Shown here: positions 21,504-33,014 of the stretch, piece by piece
Position numbering within the stretch: the stretch's first letter is position 1
Layout of the letters: each line of letters begins with the position of its first letter
Assembly (NCBI GenBank): GCA_018417955.1
Contig: JACTVC010000003.1
Span: forward strand, 3,472,001-3,536,000
Source of the DNA: Laccaria trichodermophora
Lineage: Eukaryota > Basidiomycota > Agaricomycetes > Agaricales > Hydnangiaceae
Direction of reading: 5' to 3'
DNA: 64,000 nt
The notes under the pieces: model-generated
What the model was told of the DNA's origin: nothing
What the model saw: only the letters and a program-made list of their open reading frames with translations
Databases searched by the model: none
Made by a program: the position numbers and the translations under genes

Positions 21504-22561
21504 AATGTTATCAGATATAGTGTGAGAAGCCTTGGGACAAGCATTCCTATTACTTGCTAAGTGCAGAATTCATTGTGTTTGGTGAGTGACTGGGGAAAGA
21601 CATGAAAAATGAGTTTCAACATTGCGTACCAAGCTTCTGGTAGGTGGAACTTCCTCCAAAATTTCTGGAAACACATTGAGAGTTCCCAAGACCTTTTGAC
21701 TGGTTTGTGACTTGGAAAGGATCACAGGTAGGTTAGACAACATATCCGAACATTCTGCACAAGCGAAAACGCAAGGAGATGGAGAGTGTGAAGGAGGACG
21801 TGGCGAGAAGTGAAAACTTTGCATATACTTGGCATGTGGGAATGGTCGTCTATAATGGGCATCTGTTCATCGATGTTCAGTGTCAATGTCTTGCACGAAT
21901 CCTGTGGGGTACATGGCAGATGAGGTTCTTCATGTGTAGGAAAGGGATCAGTCTTACACACTGAGTTTCCACTGCATGAAACCTTCTGCAAACTTTCAGA
22001 AGGCCTGTCGTAGTTCAAAACACCTTTGGACAGTAGCAATGGCGTGTTTGTACTTGATAGACGAATCATTGGTGATCTCAAAAGTGTCATAGTGACAACT
22101 CAAAGTCATGGAGGGTTGGATGGATGTGGTTTGGTGATGTGTCAAGGAGTGAATACTTCTCGATAATCTGGCACATGGGAACTTGAATAGGTGTCTGCAA
22201 CGTGCACTTGTTCATCAATGTTGAATGTTGATGTTTTCCATGAATCCCAAGAGGTACATTGAGACTTGGAATTCACAAGTTGACTTGACATACTCTCCGC
22301 TAAGGGGATAACAAGATCATGAGGCGAGGAATCTGTCGAATCTGAGCAAAGTTGAAGGGTCTGTATTACGATGGGACTGGGCTGGCATGTGTTAGAGGGT
22401 TCTGTGCATGAATCGTGTTGGTGACAGTGCTTACCAGTCCCTTCTAAAGCACCCTGGTGATGACTCAATGTGTTCAAAGCCACACATTTAGTGTCCATCG
22501 TAGATTCAGATGCTTCTCGAGGTATGTTGTAGGTTCTATCGCTAGGAACAGGGTCCGATTA
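21504..22561 (-). other. Diverged tandem duplication upstream of the disrupted gene
   Basis: Two minus-strand segments about 340 bp apart (about 21810-21960 and 22150-22290) are related. One encodes SCKTLTLNIDEQMPIIDD, the other SWKTSTFNIDEQVHVADT, each followed by a VFT-like end. They may be exons of the gene that continues at 21503 or an older duplicated fragment. No domain is recognised. Confidence 0.35.
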
Positions 22562-22818
22562 CAATACTTTCCATTCCTCCACTGATTCCTACCAGAATCC
22601 AGGAATTCCGGTAGGAATGGACAGGAATCCAACAGGAATCAACAGAAATTGAATACTAGGACTTTTGGTTAATTAAGTTTGGACCCTGAATCTCCTTATT
22701 TAGGTCAGACAAATAGAAGTGTAGCACTAAATCTTTTACTAAACCAAGGCATAAGACATGACTAGTTACTTACTAATACATCACTTTTCCAATTTTCATT
22801 TTCATGGATTTATTTATT

Positions 22819-25584
22819 TCAATCAGATTCAGAGACATTAGATTCTGCATGTTGTTCATCCAAACCCAAGTCTTCATCATCACCATTAATCTCCTGAGAC
22901 TTTGCTTTGCGTTTCTGTTGAGTGAGGACATGCTTTGTGTGATAAAACAACATTGCATGTAAAAACCAGTTGAAATTTCCAGGTTTCATGCATTTGAGAA
23001 TTGGCTCAAATCCACCAAGCCATGCATTCAATTGTTCACATACTTGGGTATTGAATGCTCGCTTAGCATGTGGACGTCCATTGTCATCAAATTCAATGAT
23101 GACAAGGTTTGGAGCTGAACCATCACCAGGAGAAGGATTGCAATATGTTTGGCAAAGAAAATCAGTTACACGATGGGTAATATAGTGGAAAGTATCAACA
23201 ATAAATCTTGTTGTGTGTTTCCATATTGCATCCCAACTTCCATTGCTAACAGCAGTTCGAAAAACTTGACATGCTTTGTCAATACAGATATAGTCAGGGC
23301 AAGATTCTGGCATTGGATAAACAGCTTCTAAAAAGCACAAAATATTTGTTGTTGACTCAGACCTATCAAACTTTGTCCATGCAATTACAACACCACATGG
23401 GGCACAAATGGTTTCCACACAGTAGAATCGTGCTGAACTAAATAGTTAGGAGGTAAAGGTGGTTCCTCATTAGCATCATCATGGCGCTGTGGGTTTGGTC
23501 CTCTTCTTTGTGGATTCCAAGGTTGAGCTTCCCCAGGCCTTTGTAACATTCTCCGAATACCTGAACGAGTTTGACGAGTTTGATATTTTGTAAATTTTCG
23601 CCACTCTGCCTGATGTCCTTCACATGCAGAGGTGTCTCCAAATCTGTTGTTTGTACAGTCACATACAAGGCATCGGGACCCATATTCTTCATTGTGCACA
23701 TCACACAATGAGGCACCACAAGAATTTGAAAGATCATTTACACAATCATCAATTGCACAATGCTATAAATGTCAAGTTAGTAATTATTATAGTCAGAATA
23801 ACCTTTAAATGATTCACCGTTGGTCCCATAACAACTCCATCAAGTACAACCATTGTGACATTTCTTTTGTCAACATCCATATCATCATCAGAGTTATCCT
23901 GAGAGGTAGGAGATGCTGGGCATGGTTGGGTGGAACTCTGTTATCTTCTGCCAAGGGTGGTACAGCTTGATTTTCATCAACTCCCACTACAGCTGCAGGA
24001 TCATTCATAACAGCATCACTAGCTTTCTTATATGGCTGACTACATTCACTGCATGCATGCTGATCTGCTGCTCTGATAATTCCCTGTTCCCCTAAAAGAT
24101 CAAATGCCTGTGTAGTGACTTCTGTTATGTTCAAAGGATCATTGAGTTCTAGGTCAATCTTGGATTCTGCTGCAATTGTGCGCAAAGAATCTTGTACAAA
24201 GGCCTGCCAAATGTGAGCACGGGATAGATTTGTTGACTTTGTTCCATAGGTAACATTCCAATATTGTGAATATGCAGAAGCAGAGCCATGGAAGCTATAC
24301 ATTGCATTGATCACAGAGCTTGAAAACAATCGATCCACCCATAGATTACTGCCAATTTTTAGATACTTTGCTGAGTTGAGGTAAACTCGCTTTGGTTGCT
24401 TAGCTCCACCAAACTCATCAAAAAAGTGTTCATGATCTGCAGAATAAGATGTTTCACGATCTGGACATTTTGCTGTCAAAACTGAAACCTTTTTATAGAT
24501 TTTGTGATCTTTAATCAATGTCACTGAGGGTATGTCACGTTTCCATGTGGCTTGCACCAGTGATCTGGGCTTACATGTTGCTGTTCCACACACAAGTGAT
24601 CCTGGACATATCATATGAACAGGCTGAAGAGCTTTCTGGGAAACAGGAAGTAGCTTTCCCATGTAAGCATCTTGGTCATCATATGGAGTTAAATTCAAAT
24701 TGACAGCCATATCATTCAGCTTTCCTGCAACCAGCTTGACCTTGTCATGGGGGGTTGAATCATCCTCATCTTCATCACTATATAAGGAAATAGCTGTGGA
24801 GCCCAATTGATCAATCAATGCCCTAGCTAAAGCAATCATCCATCCAGTGGTCTGAGTCTTGTTTTCACCTTGGAATTCTGGGTGTTGTTGTCGAAAATGG
24901 AGATTCAACAAGTCCACATTTTCTGTAATTGTGAATAAAAGGGTCAAGACAGTTGCCAAAGAGATGTTAGATCCAAAGGTTGATTCAATGATTTGATTAA
25001 ATGCAGAAAAAGATATTACGCTCAATTCTGTAAACCAATTAATTCCATTAGTTAAAATTGAAAACAAAACAAAAAAACAAAAAAACAAAAAAACAAAAAA
25101 ACAAAAAAACAAAAAAACAAAAAAACAAAAAAACAAAAAAACAAAAAATAAATAAAACAAGAGAAATTAAAATACACACGGCTGGAGATGAGCAGGAGTG
25201 CCCTTGGCATTCTCCACTTTGTCTTCATGCTGATGATCAGCCCATGTCTTTCTACTGCAAGTGGTGAGGGAGCTAAAAGAGACAAAGCTGAGAAAAATGA
25301 AATAAATACCTCTTTTTCCCCTTGGCCCCAGTTTTCTTCCCCTTCCCCTTCTTCCCTCCTTTCTCTGCATCATTTGACTCCTCTACAGCAATGGCAGCAT
25401 CATCAATGTCATCATCACCATCATTCCCAACAGTCTTGTTGTGCTTGTTAGCTGACTCATCAGCATTGGATTGCTATCGCTTCCAGCTGGTGGACTTAGG
25501 TTTGGCAGGCACAACAGGTAGAGCAGCAGTACGGTTGGCAGCTTGCTGGTCACGGGCACTCATTGGTGGTGGAGATGGAGCCAT
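22819..25584 (-). pseudogene. KDZ-superfamily transposase with CxC5/CxC6-like cysteine clusters
   Basis: Start ATG at 25582-25584 in an ACCACCATGG context. Exon 1 is lysine-rich at its end (GKKGKGKKTGAKGKK). A second short exon ends ...GTPAHLQP, followed by an intron (about 25028-25176) filled by an A7C microsatellite. The main exon runs from 25027 down to about 23814. It holds a cluster with CPGSLVCGTATCKP, then YSADHEHFFDEFGG, then CSECSQPYKKASD. The next exon has HCAIDDC...CDVHNEEYGSRCLVCDC. The last part (23418-22819) carries likely acidic catalytic positions in YICIDKAC, FIVDTFHY and CEQLNAWLGGFE. The architecture matches fungal proteins described as CxC5/CxC6 cysteine clusters associated with KDZ transposases, which cut and paste their element. 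One TAG stop near 25476 in exon 1 suggests this copy is damaged, unless that stretch is spliced out. The lysine-rich acidic C-terminus ends ...ESNVSESD. Confidence 0.7.
25061..25147. repeat. (AAAAAAAC)n microsatellite in a transposase intron
   Basis: About eleven tandem 8-bp units. Because a GTGTGT donor and a TTTACAG acceptor flank it on the minus strand, it lies within an intron. The hydrophobic FFVFLFFC frames through it are not protein. Confidence 0.85.
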
Positions 25585-25675
25585 GGTGGTGGTTGGGAAG
25601 CAAGAGGTGATCTCAAAAGACGCCATCATCAAACATGGGTCTAGGGTTCCAAGGTTTCACCAAATACATTAACAA

Positions 25676-25701
25676 AAGGGTCCAGACAAGTCTGGACCCT
25701 T
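25676..25701. other. Perfect inverted repeat upstream of the KDZ gene
   Basis: AAGGGTCCAGAC, two bases, then GTCTGGACCCTT: 12-bp arms with a 2-nt loop, about 90 bp upstream of the KDZ start codon. It could be a protein-binding palindrome or a hairpin; no function can be assigned. Confidence 0.5.
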
Positions 25702-26800
25702 GCTCAGACATTCAACAAGTTACAAGACAACGGCAAATGACAACATTTGTTGTCATTCGCCATTTGGTGGCCATGCCGCTGTTAGCGACATGACACCAGA
25801 GGGAACGTAAAAAAAAAAACTACATGTACTAAAGTAGCTAATATACAAAAAAGCCAATGGAATTAACAAAAAGAAATCTGTGGAAGGAATAAGTAAAATA
25901 AAAGATAACGACGGACGACGCACCTGTCGCGTCGTTCGTCATTCAGATGGGGATGTGGCACATGCAAAAAAAAGCGGACAGCAACCTATATAATAAACAT
26001 GACAATGAACAACGACGGATGTCGTCCATCGTCAGGTTGCCACATCACCTAGACTTCGTGTCAGAGAAAAAACGTGAAGGGAGGGGGGCTTGCTCACCTG
26101 GGCCTCATTCATCCCAATAGACGAGGACGGCAGATGGTGATCTGTCACCATCCGCCGTCTGGTTGCCATGTCGCGTACTGCACAGTATGCGACATGGCAC
26201 CTGAATTCTGTATATGACGACGACGCATCATCTATGATATGCATCAGGTAAGTACAGGGACGAAGGGGGCACAACTTAGCTGGTTGCCATGCCTGGCAGT
26301 CCTTTCCACCTCATGAACAATGACTTCTGGTCGTTGTTCAGGTTGTCTGGTCAGCCTCACGTATGGGCGCACCGTCCCCATCTCCGTGCCATTGCATCGG
26401 CGCCCAATTCCCATGTGACGTGGCGTCGCCTGGGTAGTTGTTGTGTGGGCATTGATCCTCATTTTGTTGTGTGGGCGCTCGTTTTGCTGTGTTGGGGTGG
26501 TGTAGTTGTCATTGGGTGGTGGGCGACAAACGTAGATGGCGGTGGTGCTCGGTTCACCGTGTGGGCGCTCGTTTGTTGTGTGACGTGGCGCTCGCGTGTC
26601 ATCCTTGCTGCGTTGTGACGTGGGGTTGTCGTTGACAGTGGTGGGTGACAAAGGTGGATAGCGGTGGGTGACGACGGTGGATAGCGGTCGGCGTTGGTGA
26701 AAGTGGGTAGGGGGTGGATTGACGTGAGCGATGACGGGGGGAGAGGAACAAGAAAGGAATAGGGTTGAGGGTTGATGACAACGCCCAAATTGAGTCTCGG
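25702..26800. repeat. GACG/GTGG-rich non-coding part of element E
   Basis: Contains repeated CGACGGACGACG/CGTCGTTCGTC-type inverted pieces (25905-26035) and a GTGGGCG...TTGTTGTG block (26400-26720). Frames over this stretch are low complexity. It corresponds in position and composition to the similar blocks in elements A-D and F. Confidence 0.5.
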
Positions 26801-27063
26801 CAAATGCCGACACTTGATTTGTGTGGGCGTTGTCAGCGTTCCATCAACGGATTCCGTTCCGGATCCATTCCGGACATCATTCTGTCTGTCTGATTCCAGG
26901 AACCATTCCAGCAGAATCGGAATTCCGTTCTGGATTCCTTGGAATTATTTGATCAATTTGGCAGGGCCCTCTGCCAAATATGATTCCTCTGGAATTCCGG
27001 GAATTGCCTGGATTCCGCTGGATTCTGGCAGGAATCAGTGGAGGACAATAAAGACCTCGCAAA

Positions 27064-28120
27064 CGTGTTGAAAGCTCTCCATTCAAATTCCGTCTTTTGA
27101 TCTGTATAATTTCCTGGGTATTTCTTCTCATCCTGATCATCATCAATACCATGCTCAGTGAACAAGTCCTCCATTTGGTCAATGAATCTCAACCACTCAA
27201 TGGGTTTTTCCTTGTCAAAATTAGGGGCTCCTCAGGAGCCTGGCAATGGCATCGGTCTAGACGACCTTCTGCTTCCTGTAGTAGGAACTTCATCTTGGGT
27301 ATTATTGTAATGGACTATCTGTGCGTTAAATGCGGGAGCTGTCGATGAAAGCCGTATGGCGAGCTGGAATGGTAATGGTGTGAAGACCCAGGTGCAATCT
27401 TGGTTGCAACTTGGTCCAAAGAGAGGAAGACTGGGGAAATGAGACTGGATGTGGGCATATCCTAGCTAGGGTTGAGATCACTCTGGAAATCCAAAGCTAC
27501 AACCCCTGCTACCTCTTGGGAAATCCACAAGAGGTTGGATACAGACACAGAAAGGGATAGCACTGCAGATCTGATAAGATCTGCCCTGATCAACTGGTGC
27601 TGACACTTGTTCTCTTGGAGCAGAGTGTCAGTGACCTGTTAATACACAATAACACTTGCCTATTGGTTTGAGCTACGATAGAATGCCTGCTAGAAAGCAA
27701 TAGATGCAGTGGTGGTAGAGATGTAAGAAGGTAAATTGTCACATGACTACTACTGACAAATGTAGAGAGGAGTCAGGTGATACAAATGCTAAGTAATGGA
27801 AAGTAAATGATATAGAGAAAGGGTAGGATCTCATATCACTGCTACAATTATCTGGCATGTTTATAATATTTCTTTGGGCTAACGAGTTCGGGTTTATATT
27901 ATCAGATGCCCTAACAGTTTTTCTACGAGGGACACGAGGAGGTGGTTGGGATACTGTCTCTGTTCTTAATGGAAACCTTTGCGCTACTGCTGGTGCAGAT
28001 GGCTTAGCTTTTCGTTTAGGTGGAGGTGGTAAACCTGACGATTCCCCTGCTTTAATAGAGTTTGCTGTCTGTCTGATTTTTGGTGCTGTGGTGAACGGCT
28101 CTGCACTAGCATTTTAAATT
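27064..28120 (-). pseudogene. Gag N-terminal remnant of an LTR retrotransposon
   Basis: Reading leftward from the primer-binding site, one frame (28120 to 27858) gives a basic, proline-rich leader (PPPPKRKAKPSAPAVAQRF). Further on, 27290 to 27064 reads SRPMPLPGSGAPNFDKEKP then WLRFIDQMEDLFTEHGI and DEKKYPGNYTD. That resembles the capsid-like gag domain of basidiomycete Ty3/gypsy elements. The frame ends at the right edge of element E, so the rest is lost or displaced. Non-coding sequence lies between 27290 and 27850. Confidence 0.6.
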
Positions 28121-28223
28121 GCTTCAAACGCTAGTTGTATTTTAATTTAAACTTTTGTTTAAATGGATGATCCCATAGATCACTATTCTTTCAAGTCTTT
28201 GCTTTATTAAAAACAAAAGGAGA

Positions 28224-28241
28224 CCCTCGCGGTGGGCTCCA
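28224..28241 (-). promoter_or_regulatory. Primer-binding site
   Basis: On the minus strand TGGAGCCCACCGCGAGGG starts two bases after the LTR end. Its complement ends in ...GGGCTCCA, as expected for a tRNA 3' end with CCA, so it can prime minus-strand synthesis. Confidence 0.6.
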
Positions 28242-28243
28242 GA

Positions 28244-29283
28244 TGATACACTTTGCACGGGGATGAACATGAAAGTGCGAACACGCAAACAAGGATCAAG
28301 TGCATCAGGGGAAAACCCTAACACCTAACACTCACACACACACACACACACACACTATCACAATCTCGGTGCAAGAGTTTGAGGGCCTTTGGTATTAAGA
28401 AATACCTCTTTTGTCTTCTTAGGTTAAGTCTCAATAGTTTTCATAATAAAACGGGGTTTTATTATTGGGTGTGGTATTAGAATAGTTCAATAGAACAAAG
28501 TATGTCTTTCAGGGAACCTGGTTTCTCAAATGTAAAGTTCTTGAATCACAGTTTCATTAATTGACACAAAACACAAATTTATCGGACTTTTATAACTCCC
28601 TTGAGCTTTTATTATGTCACTACACTCCAAAACAAATTGTACGAGTACGCTGCCTTGTCTAAATGATACTGTGCTTAAAAACCTCTTATTCAAGTCTCCA
28701 AGTAAGTTGACTCCCAAGCACGCTGACTTCGTTCACACTGTACTTTTCTGACCACGAAGAAAACTCCTTTAATTGATTACAACTGTCCACCTCCTAAGTC
28801 TCTACTTGGAGTGCAACTAGCTGGTCAACGGGGGATGATTTCCTGCTGTTTGACCTGCCAGTGCACACTTTTTATACTCCAAAACTCATATCTATGCTTT
28901 TACATGTGTTTTTCTATGTTTTTATATCGGCCCGAATTACAAATGGCTTATACTGAACGTATGGTATATTTTGTAGTCTCTTTCTAGTGGGACACTACAG
29001 TTTTGTAGTGTTGCGTCTTTCATTTTCAAGCGCATCAATATTTGATGCGTGCGCGGAGTTTAGCCAGTGTGCTATTCTTAGCTTGGCGTGATTCCGCATG
29101 TTTCTTTTCTATGGCCTGGTGTACCGGTTTGACAGTTGGCATCAATAATGATTAACATTTCCTGATGCGTTGATGCGCATGCATACGCGTTGCCATTAGC
29201 CTTCGGTTTCCCATTATTTGCGGGTTTTTAATTAAAATGCCTTGTCTTGGCTCTGTCTGTTCATATGAGAGATATTAGTGACA
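28244..29283 (-). repeat. LTR (about 1,040 bp) of the retrotransposon whose gag lies at 27064-28120
   Basis: On the minus strand it starts TGTCACTAATATC and ends GTGTATCA, directly before the primer-binding site. A TATA-like TATAAAAAG lies about 28868-28880 in the right orientation. On its other side is AGAAGGGGC, which resembles a polypurine tract. No second copy of this LTR is visible in the window. Confidence 0.55.
28330..28354. repeat. (CA)n microsatellite
   Basis: About twelve CA units, with CACTCACA at the left edge, inside the LTR. Confidence 0.9.
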
Positions 29284-31201
29284 GCCCCTTCTGGCAATCA
29301 CAACTGGGTTTCTTATGCTTTCGTTACCACCTCATATTTGGTATCTATATTGATTGGTTCAATCCTTTTACCAACAAAATCGCAGGTGAGTTTGTTTCAG
29401 ACATCAAAGCCTCTATACATAGTTAACTCAATTTATAGGCCAAATAGCTTCATGTGGTGCAATTGTGCTATATTGCATGCAATTGCCTCTAGAAGTTCGA
29501 TTTCTTCTTGAAAATGTTTACATTGTTGGGACTACACCAATCCCCAATGCACCAGATCCATTCTCCATCTCTCATTTTGTTCAGTATATTGTCAATATGG
29601 TACAGCGAGTCAGTGGGTCAAGTATTGCCACCCACCGCAATCCACAAGGTATACCTGTGGGGGCAAGAATTATTCCAGTGATCGCAGATTTACAGGCTAT
29701 TCGCAAATTTGCAGGTTTCAAAGCCCATTCAGCAATTATGTTTTGCTGGTATTGTCTCTGTACCAACTCTGAGAAAGAAAGATTAGATTGGAAAATATGG
29801 ATCTATAGAGATGGGAATACAGTTCGAAGTCAAGCTGATGAGTGGCACAAAAAGAAATTGATTTCAGAGAAGGAAGAACTTGCAAAGAAAACTGGTGTTC
29901 GATGGACCCCAATGCATGAATTACACTACTGGGATCCTGTCATGCATGTATTGCTTGGGATTATGCACAATTCATTGGAGGGAATTCTCACACATCAACT
30001 TTGCACACTTTGGGGTATTGGGCGAAAGAATTCACTACTCAAAAACCAAGATCATGTTAGAAGAAAGGTTCACAGGAGTAGATATATCAGAATCTGGAAG
30101 TGAATTGAGTGATTTAGAGGAAGAAGCAAGAGAGCATATGCGCAGCACTTCAGAAGGACTCACAGAAAGACTTGACTCAGTAATGTTTGATGATTTCAGT
30201 GGTGATGAGGACACTCCAACTCCTCCTCAAAATCACCCTAACTTGCAACTTGACAATGATGAAGATGATGATGAAGATCCAGATTATAAGGATATTGAAC
30301 CTGACAATGTTTTCAATTTCACAGATGAAGAATTGAGGGCAATTCATCTGTGTATACAAGAGGTGGCACTTCCAACTTGGGTAGCAAGACCTCCTACAAA
30401 CCTTGGAGAAGCCAGCCATGGTAAACTCAAAGCTGATGAATATCTTGTCCTCTTTACAGTCATCTTACCTCATGTACTTCCTGGGCTTTGGTGGAGCAAA
30501 GGCAACAAGGAGCACCAACTATTTGACAGCTTCTATCACCTTATCACCTCAATCAATATCATTTGTTCATTTTCTACTTCAGATGTAGAAGCAGATGCAT
30601 ATATGGAGGCATATATCAAGTATCATAAATCAATTCAAGATCTATTTCCATATTACCCCTCCAAGCCAAATCACCACTATGCTATCTTCATCAGGTCAAG
30701 ATTGATGAGCGGATATATAGTTGCTGGACATCCCATGAAGCTAATAGTGCTATTGCATTTTACAATCCTTACCATGCTGGTTTGCAAATTACAGGATTTA
30801 TCAAAGCAATTTGGCAGATCCCACTGCATTATATTATGCAAACATTTTTATTGGTTCAGGTCCATCAAGATCTTTCAGATTCTGACAACAATCTTGCACC
30901 ATTTGCAGCACACCCACAACTGGCATCAAAACTAGTGGATGTTCAGCCCTCTGACAGATTTTTCATCATTGAACCCAGGCACATAATTACCCATCTATCT
31001 ATGTTCAGACACCCAAAAGGGACCTTTGGAATTCGGGTTAGGGAAGTGGTGGTCTTGGATGGTAAGAATCTCTGGTTGTTGCATGGAGATATGGTTGAAA
31101 AAGGATTGGGGGATATACCCCTTCGAGGCGAATGGGATGGATGGGTTGTTATGAAGTCTGTGAGAGGCCACTCTAACTATGTACCATGCCAGTCACAGTA
31201 A
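29278..31201 (+). pseudogene. Plavaka/Tnp2-type (CACTA-like) transposase remnant
   Basis: 29465-30103 contains LPLEVRFLLENVYIVG, GARIIPVIADLQAIRKFAGF, FCWYCLCTNSEKERLDW, GVRWTPMHELHYWDPV and MHNSLEGILTHQLCTLWGIG. This is the order of the core of basidiomycete Tnp2/Plavaka transposases. 29880-30935 (another frame) continues with an acidic linker, LPTWVARPPTNLGEASHGKL, TVILPHVLPGLWW and YPSKPNHHYAIF, the family C-terminal region. 30782-31201 in a third frame follows with PRHIITHLSMFRHPKGTFG. The N-terminal zinc finger and first catalytic region are missing, and at least two frameshifts separate the parts, so it is dead. It sits between a foreign LTR and the 3' end of the chromovirus. Its own CACTA termini are not visible. 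Confidence 0.72.
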
Positions 31202-31526
31202 TGCCCAGAATAAGGAGTTGGTAGTAGAGGGGTTGAGAGTGTATAGAAGTTGTCCATCTGCCTGTATGAGGGCGATAAAATCGTCTGCAGTGAGCTGATA
31301 ATTAAGGGGGTTGAGGTCTTCAGATAGGGAGTAAGTGGAGGCGAGGGACATGACATGCATGTTTGGAGAGACGGGGTTGTAAAGTTCGATGGATTGCATT
31401 GCTGAGTTAAGAGTCAGGTAATGCTAGTTGATATGCAAGATTGTGATGTGGGGAATTTGTTTGATAGAGGCCTGCTGTTCCTTCGCGTTTATATAAAAAA
31501 TCCCAACTCACCTATGTCGATATTTT
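31193..31526 (-). other. Sequence downstream of chromovirus pol with TATA box and short frame
   Basis: Right after the pol stop, the minus strand has TTTTTTATATAAACGCG. About 100 bp later comes an ATG opening a 68-codon frame (31399-31193) that runs into the Plavaka remnant without a stop. It might be LTR/promoter sequence of the chromovirus with the start of another gene. I do not recognise the peptide. Confidence 0.3.
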
Positions 31527-32840
31527 AGACTTCTTCTTTTGGAGTGCCTTGAACTTTTCCCATTCATGCAAAACTTCTGGAGCATTCTTCAAATTTTGCT
31601 TTGTCTCCCAAGTGTCGTCTTCTGGTCCATAATTGGTATAACATACACAATAGATCGGTATCTTGCATCCGTTCCTGCCTTTATGCGTGCGTTCACTTAT
31701 TATTCAATCAACCTCGTATTCTGGCAATGCATTGAAACTTAATCTATTTGTTTTAAGTTGTGGCCGCTCCCCAAACTCTTTAGGTGACTCTTGGTACCTC
31801 TCCAGATGCTCGATATTGAGTACTGGATGCATACCATATGATGCTGGCATTCAAAGACAGTAAGCGACGGCACTTATTTTCTTCGTGATTTTGAAAGGTC
31901 CTTCGTACCTTGCTAAAAATATGTCCCCCCTTCCTTTCTCTTCTCTTAGCAGGCCAAGATTTTTTCGATTTATGACAACCTTGTCCCCTTCTTCAAATTC
32001 CAAGTTGAGTCGTCCTTTGTTATATGACTTGTCTTGAAATATTTGACCCAAAAGGAGTGTGTCCTTAGCTCTCGTTCTTTCAGCAACAAACCCTTCTACT
32101 AGATTAAGTGCTTTATCATGCAGGGTTTCCCGATTGATATCCTCTGAATCCAATATCTCCATTCAATCAATGTTGGGAGCTTGACTCAAGATTGTTGTGC
32201 CAGTGATGGGTTGGAATCCTCTTAGAAGGTACGCTGGGCTGAATCCAGTAGCCGTATGTGTTGAAGAGTTATAGGATAAAGCTAGACCATCTAACATTTC
32301 ACTCCAGTTATCCTGTTCTGGACCAATGTAAGCACAAATGGAAATTTCTAGACCCTGATTCATAATCTCTGTTTGGCTGTTGGCTTGCAGATGATATGAC
32401 ATCGTTAAGGAACGTCGCATTCCCATCAATTGACAGATTTCTTTCCAAAAATCACCTCGCCACCTTGTGTCTCGATCAGAGATGACTTGTCGCGGGATCC
32501 CAAACTTTCATATAACATGTTTGAAAAACAACTTCGCGGTTTCTTCTTCTGTAACTCTTGAACTAGTGGGCACGAAGATTGCGCATTTTGTAAGTTTGTC
32601 TACTATTACCATCACATTATCAAACCCATTTGATATAGGCAGTTCGGGTATGAAGTCCATGCTAACAACCTCAAAGGGTTGTGACGGTATAGAAATAGAT
32701 TGTAATAACCCCATAGGTCCGTGCCATCTCGGTTTGGTCTTCTGACAAACATCACAGGTGTTTACAAAGATCTTGATCTCCCTGGACATTCAGGGCCAGT
32801 AGTAAGTACCGCTAATTCTGTTATAGGTCTTGAAATATCC
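31527..32840 (-). pseudogene. Integrase and chromodomain of the chromovirus
   Basis: Reads, with stops, GGYFKTYNRISGTYYWP, FVNTCDVCQKTKPRWHG (zinc-binding CxxC), VSMDFIPELPISNGFDN (first D), VISDRDTRWRGDF (second D), QANSQTEIMNQGLE (catalytic E), then a linker and GRLNLEFEEGDKVVINRKNL. The C-terminus KIPIYCVCYTNYGPEDDTWE ...LHEWEKFKAL is a chromodomain, which in chromoviruses directs integration to heterochromatin by reading histone marks. In-frame TGA codons lie at 32790-32792, 32508-32510, 32163-32165, 31851-31853 and 31704-31706. All fit CGA (Arg) to TGA. The DDE residues themselves are intact. Confidence 0.85.
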
Positions 32841-33014
32841 TCCATGCCACTAGTGGCTACCACTATTTATGATTAATCTATGACAACTGTCCAAGAGCCA
32901 TTGTGTATAATGCCACAAGTTTTATGAAAGGCATCTCGTTAGGATTGCCCATCTATTTCATTTGATTTATCACTGGAATCTTTCATAAGTTATAGGCAAG
33001 GATAATGAGATACC

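Larger units (their letters stand above)
22562..27058. mobile_element. Element E: KDZ-transposase-encoding iterated-TIR element, 4.5 kb
   Basis: Left end CAATACTTTCC followed by ATTCCTCCACTGATTCC. Right end the inverse of GAGGTCTTTATTG, preceded by the inverse of CCTCCACTGATTCC. Both carry GAATTCCGG/GGAATCC iterations like elements A-F. It contains a KDZ-type transposase gene (minus) and, at its right, GACGAC/GTGG-rich low-complexity sequence like its relatives. The outer 8-mers (TCCGATTA and GCAAACGT) do not match, so the copy has been rearranged or its flanks replaced. Confidence 0.72.

Noticed and set aside
23814..25160. N-terminal hydrophobic segment (FFVFLFFC repeats) as a membrane anchor of the KDZ protein
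   Set aside because: It comes from the A7C microsatellite, which lies in an intron with recognisable donor and acceptor.
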